Shown here: in pieces, positions 52,152 through 61,343 of the stretch
How the letters are laid out: every line of letters starts with the position of its first letter
Numbering within the stretch: position 1 is the first letter of the stretch
Program-made: the position numbers and the translations under genes
NCBI GenBank assembly: GCA_036419695.1
Contig: CP143946.1
Location: forward strand, 2,164,001-2,228,000
DNA length: 64,000 nt
From: [Clostridium] symbiosum
Lineage (GTDB): Bacteria; Bacillota; Clostridia; Lachnospirales; Lachnospiraceae
Reading direction: 5' to 3'
Notes under the pieces: model-generated
The model's database searches: none
What the model saw: the letters and a program-made list of their open reading frames with translations, nothing else
Told to the model about the DNA's origin: nothing

Positions 52152-52222
52152 GCAGATATGGTTCATTGGTAGAACGCCAGCTTCCCAAGCTGGAAAGGCG
52201 GGTTCGATTCCCGTTATCTGCT
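52152..52222 (+). tRNA. tRNA-Gly (CCC)
   Basis: 71 nt. Acceptor GCAGATA/TATCTGC, discriminator T; anticodon stem CCAGC/GCTGG with loop TTCCCAA, anticodon CCC; D-loop TTCATTGGTAGAAC and T-loop GTTCGATTC. No encoded CCA. Confidence 0.95.
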
Positions 52223-52248
52223 TTAATTAAGTATCGACAAACTTTAAT

Positions 52249-52286
52249 ACAAAAATGGCGCTCCGGTTTGGAGGGCCATTTTTGTA
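52249..52286 (+). terminator. Terminator after tRNA-Gly
   Basis: ACAAAAATGGC pairs with GCCATTTTTGT. Confidence 0.8.
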
Positions 52287-52422
52287 TATCTATCTGAAAA
52301 ACGGGTAAATATGGTTTTTCCGGGTATTGCCTTACTGGTTCTATTTGCTGCAATACCGTTTTACCATCTCCTAAAATTCCCATTCGAACGGAGAAATTTA
52401 TATTTTGATTTATTTATATAAG

Positions 52423-52464
52423 GCCGGCCGGCACAGTTCCAGGAACAGACCGGCCGGCTTTTTT
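52423..52464. terminator. Strong GC-rich terminator hairpin at the 3' end of the surface protein gene
   Basis: GCCGGCCGG pairs with CCGGCCGGC around an inner GTTCC/GGAAC stem; T-run on the plus side and AT-rich on the minus side. Confidence 0.7.
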
Positions 52465-52482
52465 CCTCCGTACAGCGGGCGG

Positions 52483-54942
52483 CTAATCCGCACTTGAAGT
52501 ATCAGGGCACAGACAGTCTTCAAACAGGCCGATTTTACTTGACAGAATCATCTCCAGCATCGTGATCGCGTCGGTCATGGAACGCACCGACTTATTGGTC
52601 TGCAGCAAAAGATTAGTGGTAACGCAGGGGTCGGCGATAATCCGCTGGAGCTTTTCGCCCTCCGCATTCAGAATGTGAGCCAGGCCGGCCTCCTCCAGAG
52701 CCACGGATTCAATCAGGTCGCTGACGGCCTGTTCTCTGGGGCCGCGGATCGGGGTGACGACGGTGGAGGTGTTGTTGTCCGGGTTAGGATCCGGGGTGGT
52801 GGAGGTTACCTCTGCCGTATTCGTCAAAGCGCCTGAGACTCCTGAGGTAATGGTTCCACGGATCAGGATCGTCCGCGTTTCTCCGGGGGCAAGTGTGCCT
52901 AAAGCCAGGAAACCGGGCCATGGCAGGAAGGCAGTGCCGCTGTCGACGGAAAATTCCGCGCCGGTGAGCGCTGAAGGAACCGCGTCGGTCAGAACTGCGT
53001 TCTCCGCGGCATCAGGCCCCAGGTTAGACACGGCAATGGTATAGGTCAGTTCTCCCCCGGGAGTGATCTGGCTTGGACTGGCTGTTTTTACCACCGCCAG
53101 ATCGGCTGCTTCACCGATGGCCACCTCCACAGTGGAGGTATTATTCTCCGGATTCGGATCCGGGGTAGTGGATGACACAACGGCCGTGTTGGAAAACGGG
53201 CCTGAGACACCAGGACTGACGGTTCCACGAATCCGGATAATCTGCACCTCTCCGTCGTCGAAGGCGCCCAGGTTCAGAGAACCGGCCCATGGCAGAAAGA
53301 CGCCGCCGTTGACGGAATACTGCGGATTCAGGATGGCGGCGGGAACCGCGTCGCTAAGGACTACGTTCTCCGCGGCATCAGGCCCCAGGTTGGACACGGT
53401 GATGGTGTAAGTCAGGATTCCGCCCGGTAATACGGGGGTGGGGCTTGCGGTCTTCACCACCGCCATATCGGCCTCAGCAGCCACTATCTCCACGGGCACT
53501 TCGTTGGTACCCGGCCTGAAAATGAGCGGAATTCCGCCCTCCACAGGCGTATAGGAATAGGTGACGTCCGCACTGTTCAGGGTGGGGTTAGGGCTTGGTA
53601 TAAAGTCTGCCCTGGCCTCAAACCTGACAGTGACGGTCCCTCCACCGGGCACATTGGGCAGCAAAAATCCGATGTCCGGGTTAGCCGTCGAATCGGGTAT
53701 ACTGTTGATTGTCACACTGCCGGGAACAAACGACAGACCGTCCGGAACGGCATCCCGGAAAAAGACCTCGGTCAGAGGGTTCTCACAGGTGTTGGTCAGA
53801 GTTACCGTGTATTCTACGGTTTCCCCGACGTTCACAACCGGTGCACTGACGGTTTTGACCGGTATGAACTCCGGAACCATAATTTCATTCAGGGCAATGT
53901 CGTCGATTGCGTAATCATTGCCAATCACCTCGGGACCCTCGCTGAGGAATTCGACCGTCAGGCTGGTGTTGCCCTGGGAGTTGATAACGCTTCCAATCTG
54001 TTTCCATTCCGGGGCGTTTGGGTTGGGTGGAATGAGCACACCCAGCGTTGCATCATAAAGTATATTATTATTCTGATCCAGGATACGGACACCCAGCTCG
54101 GGATTGGGGTAGCCTGTAACCTTGAACAGGTTCAGTATCCACGCGGTAAACAGGTAATTCGTATTCGGAGTCACCGTAACCACGTCACGAAAGAAAACAG
54201 CGCCCGGATTAAAGCCGTTGACCACCATCATCCGTCCGGTTTCATTGCCTGCGGTATGGTCTGCGATCCGCCACCATGCGCCAATCACCTCGCTCAGTGC
54301 GTCGTTCATAATGTTCTGCACGGTATATTCCCCGCCGGCGGGGGTATAAGTGTCCGGATTGGGCAGTACATAGGTGAAATCCGGAGTGACGCCGGGATAA
54401 GGTTCCACAGGCGCGCCTGTGTTGGCCGGCGTACCTTGAGGAAAGGTGCCGAAGGTTCCGTTGTCGGCTGCATCAATCAGATTTCCGCCGGTAATGGCGG
54501 CACAGGGATCCAGAAGGGTCTGAACCGGTGTATAAATAACAGGGCCGTTGAAGAAATCCCGGTTTATCAGATCGGCTCCGGATACCGTGACGAGAAGCGT
54601 GTCCGGAGTGACGGAATCCAGATTGGTTGAGCCGGGGGGCGGGTTGGCGGCGGAGCTGATGGGGGGATTAACGCCCTGGGGGATACTCCCCGCAGCCGCA
54701 GCGGTAAAGTTTCCCGGTGTGGGAACACCGCCCAGCGTACCATAGGATTCCACGATTCGGTAATCGCCGTTCGGCACATTGATAAAAGAATAGTTTCCGT
54801 TGGCATCCGTTAAAACGGTCAGCCTGGCGGTAGTTACGATATCTTGAAGAACAATAGGGATATTCGCAAGGCCGGAATCGCCCGAAGAAAACGCGGCGCT
54901 TCGGTCCCTGTCGAAAATCACTCTGCCGGATATAGTTGCCAT
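52483..54942 (-). CDS. Surface/spore protein with SdrD-B-like and DUF11 repeats, no signal peptide
   Basis: 819 aa. Start ATG has AGGAGG 8 nt upstream. Residues ~1-115 are a prealbumin-like SdrD B domain (GNYSFINVPNGDYRIVESYG); ~150-350 a jelly-roll-like domain ending DYAIDDIALNEI; then three DUF11-type repeats (e.g. GELTYTIAVSNLGPDAAENA). The last ~85 residues, with SVALEEAGLAHILNAEGEKL and LLQTNKSVRSMTDAITMLE, resemble a C-terminal helical tail I recall from clostridial collagen-like and spore-surface proteins. No signal peptide and no LPXTG. Confidence 0.82.
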   Translation of the reverse strand: MATISGRVIFDRDRSAAFSSGDSGLANIPIVLQDIVTTARLTVLTDANGNYSFINVPNGDYRIVESYGTLGGVPTPGNFTAAAAGSIPQGVNPPISSAANPPPGSTNLDSVTPDTLLVTVSGADLINRDFFNGPVIYTPVQTLLDPCAAITGGNLIDAADNGTFGTFPQGTPANTGAPVEPYPGVTPDFTYVLPNPDTYTPAGGEYTVQNIMNDALSEVIGAWWRIADHTAGNETGRMMVVNGFNPGAVFFRDVVTVTPNTNYLFTAWILNLFKVTGYPNPELGVRILDQNNNILYDATLGVLIPPNPNAPEWKQIGSVINSQGNTSLTVEFLSEGPEVIGNDYAIDDIALNEIMVPEFIPVKTVSAPVVNVGETVEYTVTLTNTCENPLTEVFFRDAVPDGLSFVPGSVTINSIPDSTANPDIGFLLPNVPGGGTVTVRFEARADFIPSPNPTLNSADVTYSYTPVEGGIPLIFRPGTNEVPVEIVAAEADMAVVKTASPTPVLPGGILTYTITVSNLGPDAAENVVLSDAVPAAILNPQYSVNGGVFLPWAGSLNLGAFDDGEVQIIRIRGTVSPGVSGPFSNTAVVSSTTPDPNPENNTSTVEVAIGEAADLAVVKTASPSQITPGGELTYTIAVSNLGPDAAENAVLTDAVPSALTGAEFSVDSGTAFLPWPGFLALGTLAPGETRTILIRGTITSGVSGALTNTAEVTSTTPDPNPDNNTSTVVTPIRGPREQAVSDLIESVALEEAGLAHILNAEGEKLQRIIADPCVTTNLLLQTNKSVRSMTDAITMLEMILSSKIGLFEDCLCPDTSSAD

Positions 54943-55123
54943 ATGATTTGTACCTCCTGATAGGTTCGTATAATATAATGGATAAAAACTGCATTTACAC
55001 TGAAATTAATGTCAATTTAGTAATAGCTCAAAAATTTGCGTATACTGCTGACAATATATTATATGCGACGGAGTTAAGGATTGTTTATAAGCCGGTTCCC
55101 GCGTTTCTTCCGGGCAACACAAA

Positions 55124-55147
55124 GGCGGGACCCATATGAGTCCCGCC
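55124..55147 (-). terminator. Terminator of the cell-wall-binding protein gene
   Basis: GGCGGGAC pairs with GTCCCGCC across 8 nt, T-rich on the minus strand. Confidence 0.65.
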
Positions 55148-55197
55148 CCGCGTTCAAAAAGATTTCAAAAAGAGTACAAACATTCAGGAAACCTGGT

Positions 55198-56880
55198 TTA
55201 TTTCCATCTGTTATTGAGCTTTTCATGTACGTCGTACCACATTTCGGCAGCCTCGAAACCGCCGTCTTTCTTTGCAGTAAAACGATAGGTGTAAACGTCG
55301 TTGTCGTAAAGCTGGATGGACGGAATCGTCACATAGGAATCCTCATATTTTCCGTCCTCATCAACATAGTCGCCTGTTGTTGAATCAATACTTAAGGTTT
55401 TCTCAAGCAGTTCCGCAGCCGTATAGGTTGTTCCCTTGCCTTCGTCCAGAGTGATGGACTTAACGGAATCATCGGAGTTAAACGCTACCGCCACTTTATC
55501 TTCAGAGATAGAAGCGTTTTCAATATTAAAGCCCTTCTTACCCTTCTGAATCTTGCCCTTGCTGTTTACAAGATAAATCTTGTCGTTGTAGAAGACCAGA
55601 CGGTTTTCGTCATCTGCGGTAAGTTTCTTGCCGTTGAAGTAAAGATAACCGCTCTTTTCTCCGTTGAAGCCCTGGCCTTTCTTGCCGTTGCTTGTATTGA
55701 AAAGGAATTCATAGCTGTCGTCGTCACAGTCTACGTTTGCAACTTTTCCGAATACCGGGTATCCGTTTTCATTGAAGTAATAGAAGCCCTTGTCATCCGG
55801 TGAGTACTGAAGTCCGGTCAGGTTGCGGCCGTATTCGTCAAATGCATAGTACTGTTTGCCCATCTTGTCGCTGTCTACCTTGATCCGTTTTACATATACA
55901 AGGCCGTCGTCGTCCTTGACGCGCGTATCCTTGTAAGAATCCGCCCGTTTCGCCTTACCGTCTTTGAAGTAGTACCAGTAAGAGTCATCGTCGGTCTCCG
56001 TATCGATGGAACCGCTGATCTCGTACCAGCCGTTGGCTCTCCATCCTTCCTCAACCGCGTTTGCATAAAGCATATGGTCAATCTGGGAGGAACCAGGCGT
56101 AGCCGCATTTCCATCCAGGCTTGCATTCGGCTGGCTGGCCGGAGCGGCTCCGGCAATCTTTCTGTCGTTGACCCACTCGTAAAGCATCTGGCCGTGCTCA
56201 TTGAAATAGTAGTAACGGCCGTTGATTTTCTTTTTTTCGGCGTCCTTTGTCAGCTTACCGCCGGCGCCAAACCAGTACCAGCCCTCGTCGTCACATGGGT
56301 CTGAGCTGTCGTCCGTACAGTCAAGGGCATTGGCGGCGCTGTTGTTGTCATCATCCTCGCTGCTTGGGCGTTCCAGCCACAGCCACTGATTGTCTTTTCT
56401 GGTACCATCGTCCTCATCACCCAGATAGTAGACATTGCCGTCCTTTTCATACCATCCGGTCGCCATCTTTCCGTCTTCATCAAAATAATACGTTTTCCCG
56501 TTAATTTTTTTAGAAGTGGATGTCAGCTTATGGCCCTTACTGTCAAAGTAGTACCAGTAATCGCCGTCCTCGCCGGGATCATCCCCCTCGCCGGATAATA
56601 CCTTAATCCAGGAATTAACGAGTCTCATGCCCCGTTCGTTGACGTAGCTTTCATCATCAACCCAGGACATGGTCAGCATGTCGCCCTCGTCATCGAGGTA
56701 AAACCAGCTGGAACCGTCTTTTCTCCACTCACTGGTCACCATGTCGTCATCCGAATCATAATAATGCCAGACTCCGGAATCATCTTTTTCCCACCCGGCG
56801 GCGTAAGACGTCATGGAAGCGCCCATGGCAAGTATTGCTGCCACCCCGAGCATGGGGACTAATCTTGTTTGTCTTTTCAT
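55198..56880 (-). CDS. Secreted protein with choline/glucan-binding-type repeats
   Basis: 560 aa from the ATG at 56880 (AAGGAG 13 nt upstream; a GTG four codons earlier is possible). Signal peptide ~1-28 ending SYAAGW. The rest is a series of about ten cell-wall-binding (CW_1-like) repeats: GWEKDDSGVWHYYDSDDD, GKTYYFDEDGKMATGWYE, GRYYYFNEHGQMLYEW, LYFNGKKLT. Such repeats attach proteins to teichoic acid choline or to glucans. There is no catalytic domain; unusually many Asp residues. The last ~100 residues lack repeats. Confidence 0.9.
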   Translation of the reverse strand: MKRQTRLVPMLGVAAILAMGASMTSYAAGWEKDDSGVWHYYDSDDDMVTSEWRKDGSSWFYLDDEGDMLTMSWVDDESYVNERGMRLVNSWIKVLSGEGDDPGEDGDYWYYFDSKGHKLTSTSKKINGKTYYFDEDGKMATGWYEKDGNVYYLGDEDDGTRKDNQWLWLERPSSEDDDNNSAANALDCTDDSSDPCDDEGWYWFGAGGKLTKDAEKKKINGRYYYFNEHGQMLYEWVNDRKIAGAAPASQPNASLDGNAATPGSSQIDHMLYANAVEEGWRANGWYEISGSIDTETDDDSYWYYFKDGKAKRADSYKDTRVKDDDGLVYVKRIKVDSDKMGKQYYAFDEYGRNLTGLQYSPDDKGFYYFNENGYPVFGKVANVDCDDDSYEFLFNTSNGKKGQGFNGEKSGYLYFNGKKLTADDENRLVFYNDKIYLVNSKGKIQKGKKGFNIENASISEDKVAVAFNSDDSVKSITLDEGKGTTYTAAELLEKTLSIDSTTGDYVDEDGKYEDSYVTIPSIQLYDNDVYTYRFTAKKDGGFEAAEMWYDVHEKLNNRWK

Positions 56881-57006
56881 TAATAAATGCACACTCCTTT
56901 TTGTATTTCTGAATTTCCTGAAATCGGCTTTTGGCCGCTGTGCTTCTGCGCATTGACCTGCGCCGGTTTCAAGATGTTTTCATCATACCGTGCAAATCTT
57001 AACCGT

Positions 57007-57033
57007 TTCTAAAACCTTTTTTAATGATTCTAA
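57007..57033 (+). promoter_or_regulatory. TTCTAA direct repeat upstream of the two-component genes
   Basis: TTCTAA at 57007 and 57028 (21 bp, two helical turns). The same hexamer is repeated at 10-bp spacing upstream of the betaine-type transporter (59318 and 59328). Confidence 0.35.
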
Positions 57034-57167
57034 AGTAAAAAATTCGTAGGAAGTATGTACAGAAATGTTAAGAAAAAATTGAAAAACGTAAATATTGGTT
57101 ATGATACAATCCCTGTGGCGGGCTCGGAGCCATATTTTCCGGCTCTGCCGGATGGAGGGAGAAAGTC

Positions 57168-57875
57168 ATGAGTAAGGCAAACATTTTAGTAATAGAAGAT
57201 GATGAGGATATCCGCGAGGGGATCCGTATTTTGCTGGAGAGTGAAGACTACCGTATTACGGAAGCCGCCGACGGCTGGGAGGGATTAAGGCTTCTGGCTG
57301 ACGATACGGACCTCGTCATATTAGATATTATGATGCCCGGCATCTCGGGCCTGAAAACATGTGAAGAGATAAGAAAGATATCGTTTGTCCCGGTGCTTTT
57401 CCTGACGGCAAAGGCCCAGGAATCCGATAAACTCATTGGCCTGATGGCGGGAGGGGACGATTATCTGACAAAACCTTTTTCCTATGCAGAGCTGCTTGGA
57501 AGAGTGAAGGCGCAGCTTCGGCGTTACCAGATTTACCGGGGCAAGGAGGAGGAAACGGTACGGACGGAGGAACGGTATATTGAATCGGGCCGGTTCCGTA
57601 TTAACGAAAATTACAATGAATTGTTTGTGGACGGGGTGGAAATCAACCTTTCCGATATTGAATACCACATTCTGCTTCTGATGATGCAGAATCCGAAACG
57701 CATTTTTTCCGCCCAGAACCTCTATGAGAGCATCTGGAGCGAGCCGTATTTCTATTCCTGCAACGCCACCGTGATGGTGCACATCAGAAACCTCAGAAAA
57801 AAGGTTGAGAAAGATCCGCAGAACCCCGTGTCCATCACGACGGTTTGGGGAAAGGGGTACCGGTTTGATGAATAA
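57168..57875 (+). CDS. OmpR-family response regulator
   Basis: 235 aa. Receiver domain with VIEDDEDIREGI, phospho-acceptor Asp in LVILDIMMPGISG (about residue 53) and Lys in LTAKAQE; winged helix with YHILLLMMQNPKRIFSAQNL and MVHIRNLRKKVE, GYRFDE at the end. Overlaps the histidine kinase start by 8 nt. GGAGGGAG before the ATG. Divergent from the cell-wall-binding protein gene. Confidence 0.96.
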   Translation: MSKANILVIEDDEDIREGIRILLESEDYRITEAADGWEGLRLLADDTDLVILDIMMPGISGLKTCEEIRKISFVPVLFLTAKAQESDKLIGLMAGGDDYLTKPFSYAELLGRVKAQLRRYQIYRGKEEETVRTEERYIESGRFRINENYNELFVDGVEINLSDIEYHILLLMMQNPKRIFSAQNLYESIWSEPYFYSCNATVMVHIRNLRKKVEKDPQNPVSITTVWGKGYRFDE

Positions 57876-59268
57876 AATAAAGCTGGCGAAAACAGATACG
57901 ATCTATTACCGTTTCCTGAAATTACTGGCGGCCGCGCTTGTCGCCGCCCTGCTTTTTTTCCTTCTGCTCAATTGGAGCGGAAGCATTATGCTGCGTTCCT
58001 ACTTTGAAAAAACAAATTATATGGAGCGGGAGAACCAGAGGAGGGTTGATGATTTCAGAAGCTATGTGGAAAAAAACAAGCTCACCTCCATGGATTCGGA
58101 CCGGTTGTCCGAATGGGTGAACCGCCAGTCCGTAGTCTGGATGCAGATTTACCGTGACCATATCCTGCTCTATGATTCACAGTTTCCCTATATGAAAGCT
58201 AACCCGGAGTTCCATGTAAAAGGAGAATTTTATGAATGGGAATCCTACAAGGTCGTCGATTTCCAGGACGGACCGGCGCAGGTTTTCCTGACGGGCATGT
58301 ATACCTACCAGTTCTTCAATTACGCGCTGATTGTCGAATTCTTTCTCTCCTTCCTTCTGTTTACCGGAATTATCATGGCGGGGATACGAAGTTCCATGAA
58401 GTATATCAGGACCCTCAGCGCGGAGATCGGGATTCTGGAGGGTGGTAATCTGGATTACCGCATCACGATTATGGGAAATGATGAGATGACGGTGTTAGCC
58501 AGGGGACTGGACAATATGCGACGCTCCATCCGCGATCAAATCCGCCAGGAGACGGAGCTGATCCGCCTCAACCAGTCCATGATCACAAGTCTGTCCCACG
58601 ATCTGAGGACTCCTTTGACGGCGCTTCTCATCTATACGGAGATCCTCAAAAATGAGATTGACGCCGATCGGAAACAGATGCAGAAATGGGTCCGGAAAAT
58701 CGATGTAAAGGCACATCAAATCAAAGACATGGCCGACTGTATTCTGGAATACTCCCTTCAGAAAAAGAAGACTGAGCTTGTCACTCTGGAACAGAAGAGT
58801 TTCCGTTCCGCATTCTTCGACATCCTGTCCGAGACATGCATCTGCCTGGAACAGAGCGGATTTACCGTCCGGGCTTCCCTTTTCTGGGAGGACAGGGAGA
58901 TATCCGTTGATCCGAAATACGTGACCAGGATCCTCGATAATATCAGCTCCAATATTATTAAGTACGCCTCCGCCGGGGAGCCGGTGAAACTGTCTGTATT
59001 TTACGGTCCGGACGGCTGCGGCTTCCTGTTTGAGAACGCGAAGCAAAGCGACACATCCCAGGTGGAAAGCGTAGGCATCGGCGTCCGGAATATCTGCGAA
59101 ATGATGGAGGCCATGGGCGGATGCTGCGAGGTGGAGGAGTCGGAAAAAATATATCGGATCCGATTGACCTTTGTTCTGCAAAACAGCGCGGAAAGTGCTC
59201 AGAACTATGCGCTTAAGCAGCCCGCCGCGGACAAAGAATCCTGCGTCCGGACTCTTTCTTCCGGCTGA
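57868..59268 (+). CDS. Sensor histidine kinase
   Basis: 466 aa from ATG 57868 within the response regulator's last codons. Two membrane helices (~20-40 and ~155-178) bracket an extracytoplasmic ~110-residue sensor; a HAMP-like segment, H-box SLSHDLRTPLTALLIY and N-box ILDNISSNIIKYAS follow. The G box is weak: GCGFLFENAK stands where DxGxG is expected, followed by VGIGVRNICEMMEAMGG. Partner of the preceding regulator. Confidence 0.92.
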   Translation: MNKIKLAKTDTIYYRFLKLLAAALVAALLFFLLLNWSGSIMLRSYFEKTNYMERENQRRVDDFRSYVEKNKLTSMDSDRLSEWVNRQSVVWMQIYRDHILLYDSQFPYMKANPEFHVKGEFYEWESYKVVDFQDGPAQVFLTGMYTYQFFNYALIVEFFLSFLLFTGIIMAGIRSSMKYIRTLSAEIGILEGGNLDYRITIMGNDEMTVLARGLDNMRRSIRDQIRQETELIRLNQSMITSLSHDLRTPLTALLIYTEILKNEIDADRKQMQKWVRKIDVKAHQIKDMADCILEYSLQKKKTELVTLEQKSFRSAFFDILSETCICLEQSGFTVRASLFWEDREISVDPKYVTRILDNISSNIIKYASAGEPVKLSVFYGPDGCGFLFENAKQSDTSQVESVGIGVRNICEMMEAMGGCCEVEESEKIYRIRLTFVLQNSAESAQNYALKQPAADKESCVRTLSSG

Positions 59269-59367
59269 AAAGGTATTAAATACGGAGATGCGAGTATATT
59301 TTCTGAAAATTTAATTATTCTAACAATTTCTAAAAAAATGTCTTAAGAAAATGTTAATAAAAATTTG

Positions 59368-59379
59368 TTAGCTAGCTAA
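59368..59379. promoter_or_regulatory. Palindrome just upstream of the transporter promoter
   Basis: TTAGCTAGCTAA, perfect 12-bp palindrome, 3 nt before the -35 box; candidate operator. Confidence 0.45.
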
Positions 59380-59382
59380 ACA

Positions 59383-59411
59383 TTGCGGATTCAGTGAATA
59401 GCTGTTATACT
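59383..59411 (+). promoter_or_regulatory. Promoter of the betaine-type ABC transporter
   Basis: TTGCGG (59383-59388), 17 nt, TATACT (59406-59411). Confidence 0.7.
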
Positions 59412-59468
59412 ATAAAAGAATCAGAAACAGAAGAGTATTACAAAAAGTTGACAGACAGGAGGGGTTAC

Positions 59469-61343
59469 ATGAAGAAGAAAAGAACGGTAGCTGCTGTTCT
59501 GGCAATGGTGTTGACCTTAGGGGCAGGGCTGGCCGGGTGCAGTACAAAATCGAAAGAGATTGTATTTGCCGATGTAGGCTGGGACAGTGTCCGGTTTCAC
59601 AATGCGGTGGCGGGTCTGGTGGCGGAGTCTGCTTTTGATTATTCCTGGACTGAGATGCCGGGTTCCACTCCAATCATGCATGAGGCGCTTAAGAGCGGCG
59701 AGATTGACGTGAATATGGAAGAGTGGACCGACAACCTGGCAACCTATCACGAGGACAGGGATGCAGGGCTTTTTAAAGATTTGGGAACAAACTTCGGGGA
59801 TAATACCCAGGGGTTCTATGTACCAAGATATGTGATAGAAGGTGATCCCGAGCGCGGCATTGCACCGATGGCGCCGGGGTTGAAGACAGTACAGGACCTT
59901 AAGAAATATGCCGACGTATTCCCGGATGATGAGAATCCCGGAAAAGGCCGCATCTACGGAGCGATTCCCGGATGGGAAATCAACGAGGTTATGCAGAAGA
60001 AGGTGCAGTATAACGGTCTCGACAGTCAGTACAATTATTTCCAGCCCGGCTCCGACTCGGCGCTCTCGGCGGCATTCACCTCAGCTTATGAAAAGGGCGA
60101 TCCAATCGTTGGATATTACTGGGAGCCGACCTGGCTGACGGGTAAGTACGATCTGGTGCTTCTGGAAGATACGCCATATGTGGATTTGGAGAAGTTTAAA
60201 GCCGGAGAGACGGCTTGTCCTTCCGTCGACGTCACCGTTGGCGTAAGCAACCAGTTCTATGAAGCGGAACCGGAGTTCTGCGAATTCCTTGAGAAATATC
60301 AGACAAGCAGCGCCCTGACATCGGAAGCGCTTGCGTATATGCAGGATACGGGCGCCGACTACGGCGAAGCGGCGAAGTGGTTTTTAACCGAACACAGCGA
60401 ATTTATTGACCAGTGGCTGCCGGAAGATAAGGCGGCCGAAGTAAAGGGCGCTCTCGGCCTGGTGGAAGAGAAGCCAAATTACTTCTTTGAATTCCCGTTC
60501 GTCATTCCGATTGATGTAAGCGCCTTTGATTCCGCCGTCAAAGCATTTGCGGGCCAGGCCAGCGTATTTAAGGCAATCAGGAACGGGCTCAACGTACTTA
60601 TTAATGTGTTAAATGCCATTCTCAACCTGATTCCGTGGTGGCTTCTGCTCGTGATCGTTTTCTTCGGCGGATACAAGCTGAGCGGCAAACTGAGAAACGG
60701 TTTTATCTATTCCGCCCTGCTTTTCCTCGTGGGAGTGATAGGACTTTGGGATTTGATGTATGAGACGCTGTCGATCGTGCTGGCGTCGGTGGTGATTTCA
60801 CTTCTGATTGGCCTTCCCGTGGGAATCCTGATATCGGGAAGTGAGAAGGCGAATGTGATTATCCGGCCGATTCTCGATACGATGCAGACGATGCCCGTAT
60901 TCGTATATCTGATACCGGCAACCCTGTTCTTCGGACTGGGCAAGGCTCCGGCCGTTATTGCGACGACAATCTATGCAATCGTACCCGTTATCAGGCTCAC
61001 CAGCCACGGTATCCGGCAGGTGGATCCGGAGGTGGTCGAGGCCGCGCGTTCCTTCGGTTCGACGAAGATGCAGTGTCTGTTCAAGGTCCAGATACCGCAG
61101 GCTCTTCCGACCATTCTGACCGGCGTTAACCAGACGCTGATGATGGCCATGGCCATGGTAGTTACCTGTTCGATGATCGGCGCCTCCGGTCTGGGAATGG
61201 AAGTACTGATCAGTGTAAACCGTACGGAGATCGGAAGAGGGCTTCTTTCCGGTACGGCGGTTGTAATTGTGGCAATCCTCATGGATCGCCTGACTCAGGG
61301 ATGGTTTAAGAGAAAGGAGGAAAATGCGGATGGCAGAAAATAA
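59469..61343 (+). CDS. Glycine-betaine-type ABC transporter: binding protein fused to permease
   Basis: 624 aa from ATG 59469 after AGGAGGGG. Lipobox LAGC with Cys24, so the N-terminus is a tethered OpuAC/ProX-like binding domain (~25-335: EIVFADVGWDSVRFHNAVAG, with aromatic box residues in GYYWEPTWLTGKYD). Residues ~365-620 are the permease: LLIGLPVGILISGSEKA, the EAA-type loop GIRQVDPEVVEAARSFGSTK, MVVTCSMIGASGLG. In OpuA-like transporters the binding domain is usually at the C-terminus of the permease or separate; here the order is reversed. The ATPase gene overlaps its 3' end. Confidence 0.93.
   Translation: MKKKRTVAAVLAMVLTLGAGLAGCSTKSKEIVFADVGWDSVRFHNAVAGLVAESAFDYSWTEMPGSTPIMHEALKSGEIDVNMEEWTDNLATYHEDRDAGLFKDLGTNFGDNTQGFYVPRYVIEGDPERGIAPMAPGLKTVQDLKKYADVFPDDENPGKGRIYGAIPGWEINEVMQKKVQYNGLDSQYNYFQPGSDSALSAAFTSAYEKGDPIVGYYWEPTWLTGKYDLVLLEDTPYVDLEKFKAGETACPSVDVTVGVSNQFYEAEPEFCEFLEKYQTSSALTSEALAYMQDTGADYGEAAKWFLTEHSEFIDQWLPEDKAAEVKGALGLVEEKPNYFFEFPFVIPIDVSAFDSAVKAFAGQASVFKAIRNGLNVLINVLNAILNLIPWWLLLVIVFFGGYKLSGKLRNGFIYSALLFLVGVIGLWDLMYETLSIVLASVVISLLIGLPVGILISGSEKANVIIRPILDTMQTMPVFVYLIPATLFFGLGKAPAVIATTIYAIVPVIRLTSHGIRQVDPEVVEAARSFGSTKMQCLFKVQIPQALPTILTGVNQTLMMAMAMVVTCSMIGASGLGMEVLISVNRTEIGRGLLSGTAVVIVAILMDRLTQGWFKRKEENADGRK

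Noticed and set aside
52075..52383. 102-codon minus-strand frame across tRNA-Gly
   Set aside because: Overlaps a clear tRNA and its terminator.
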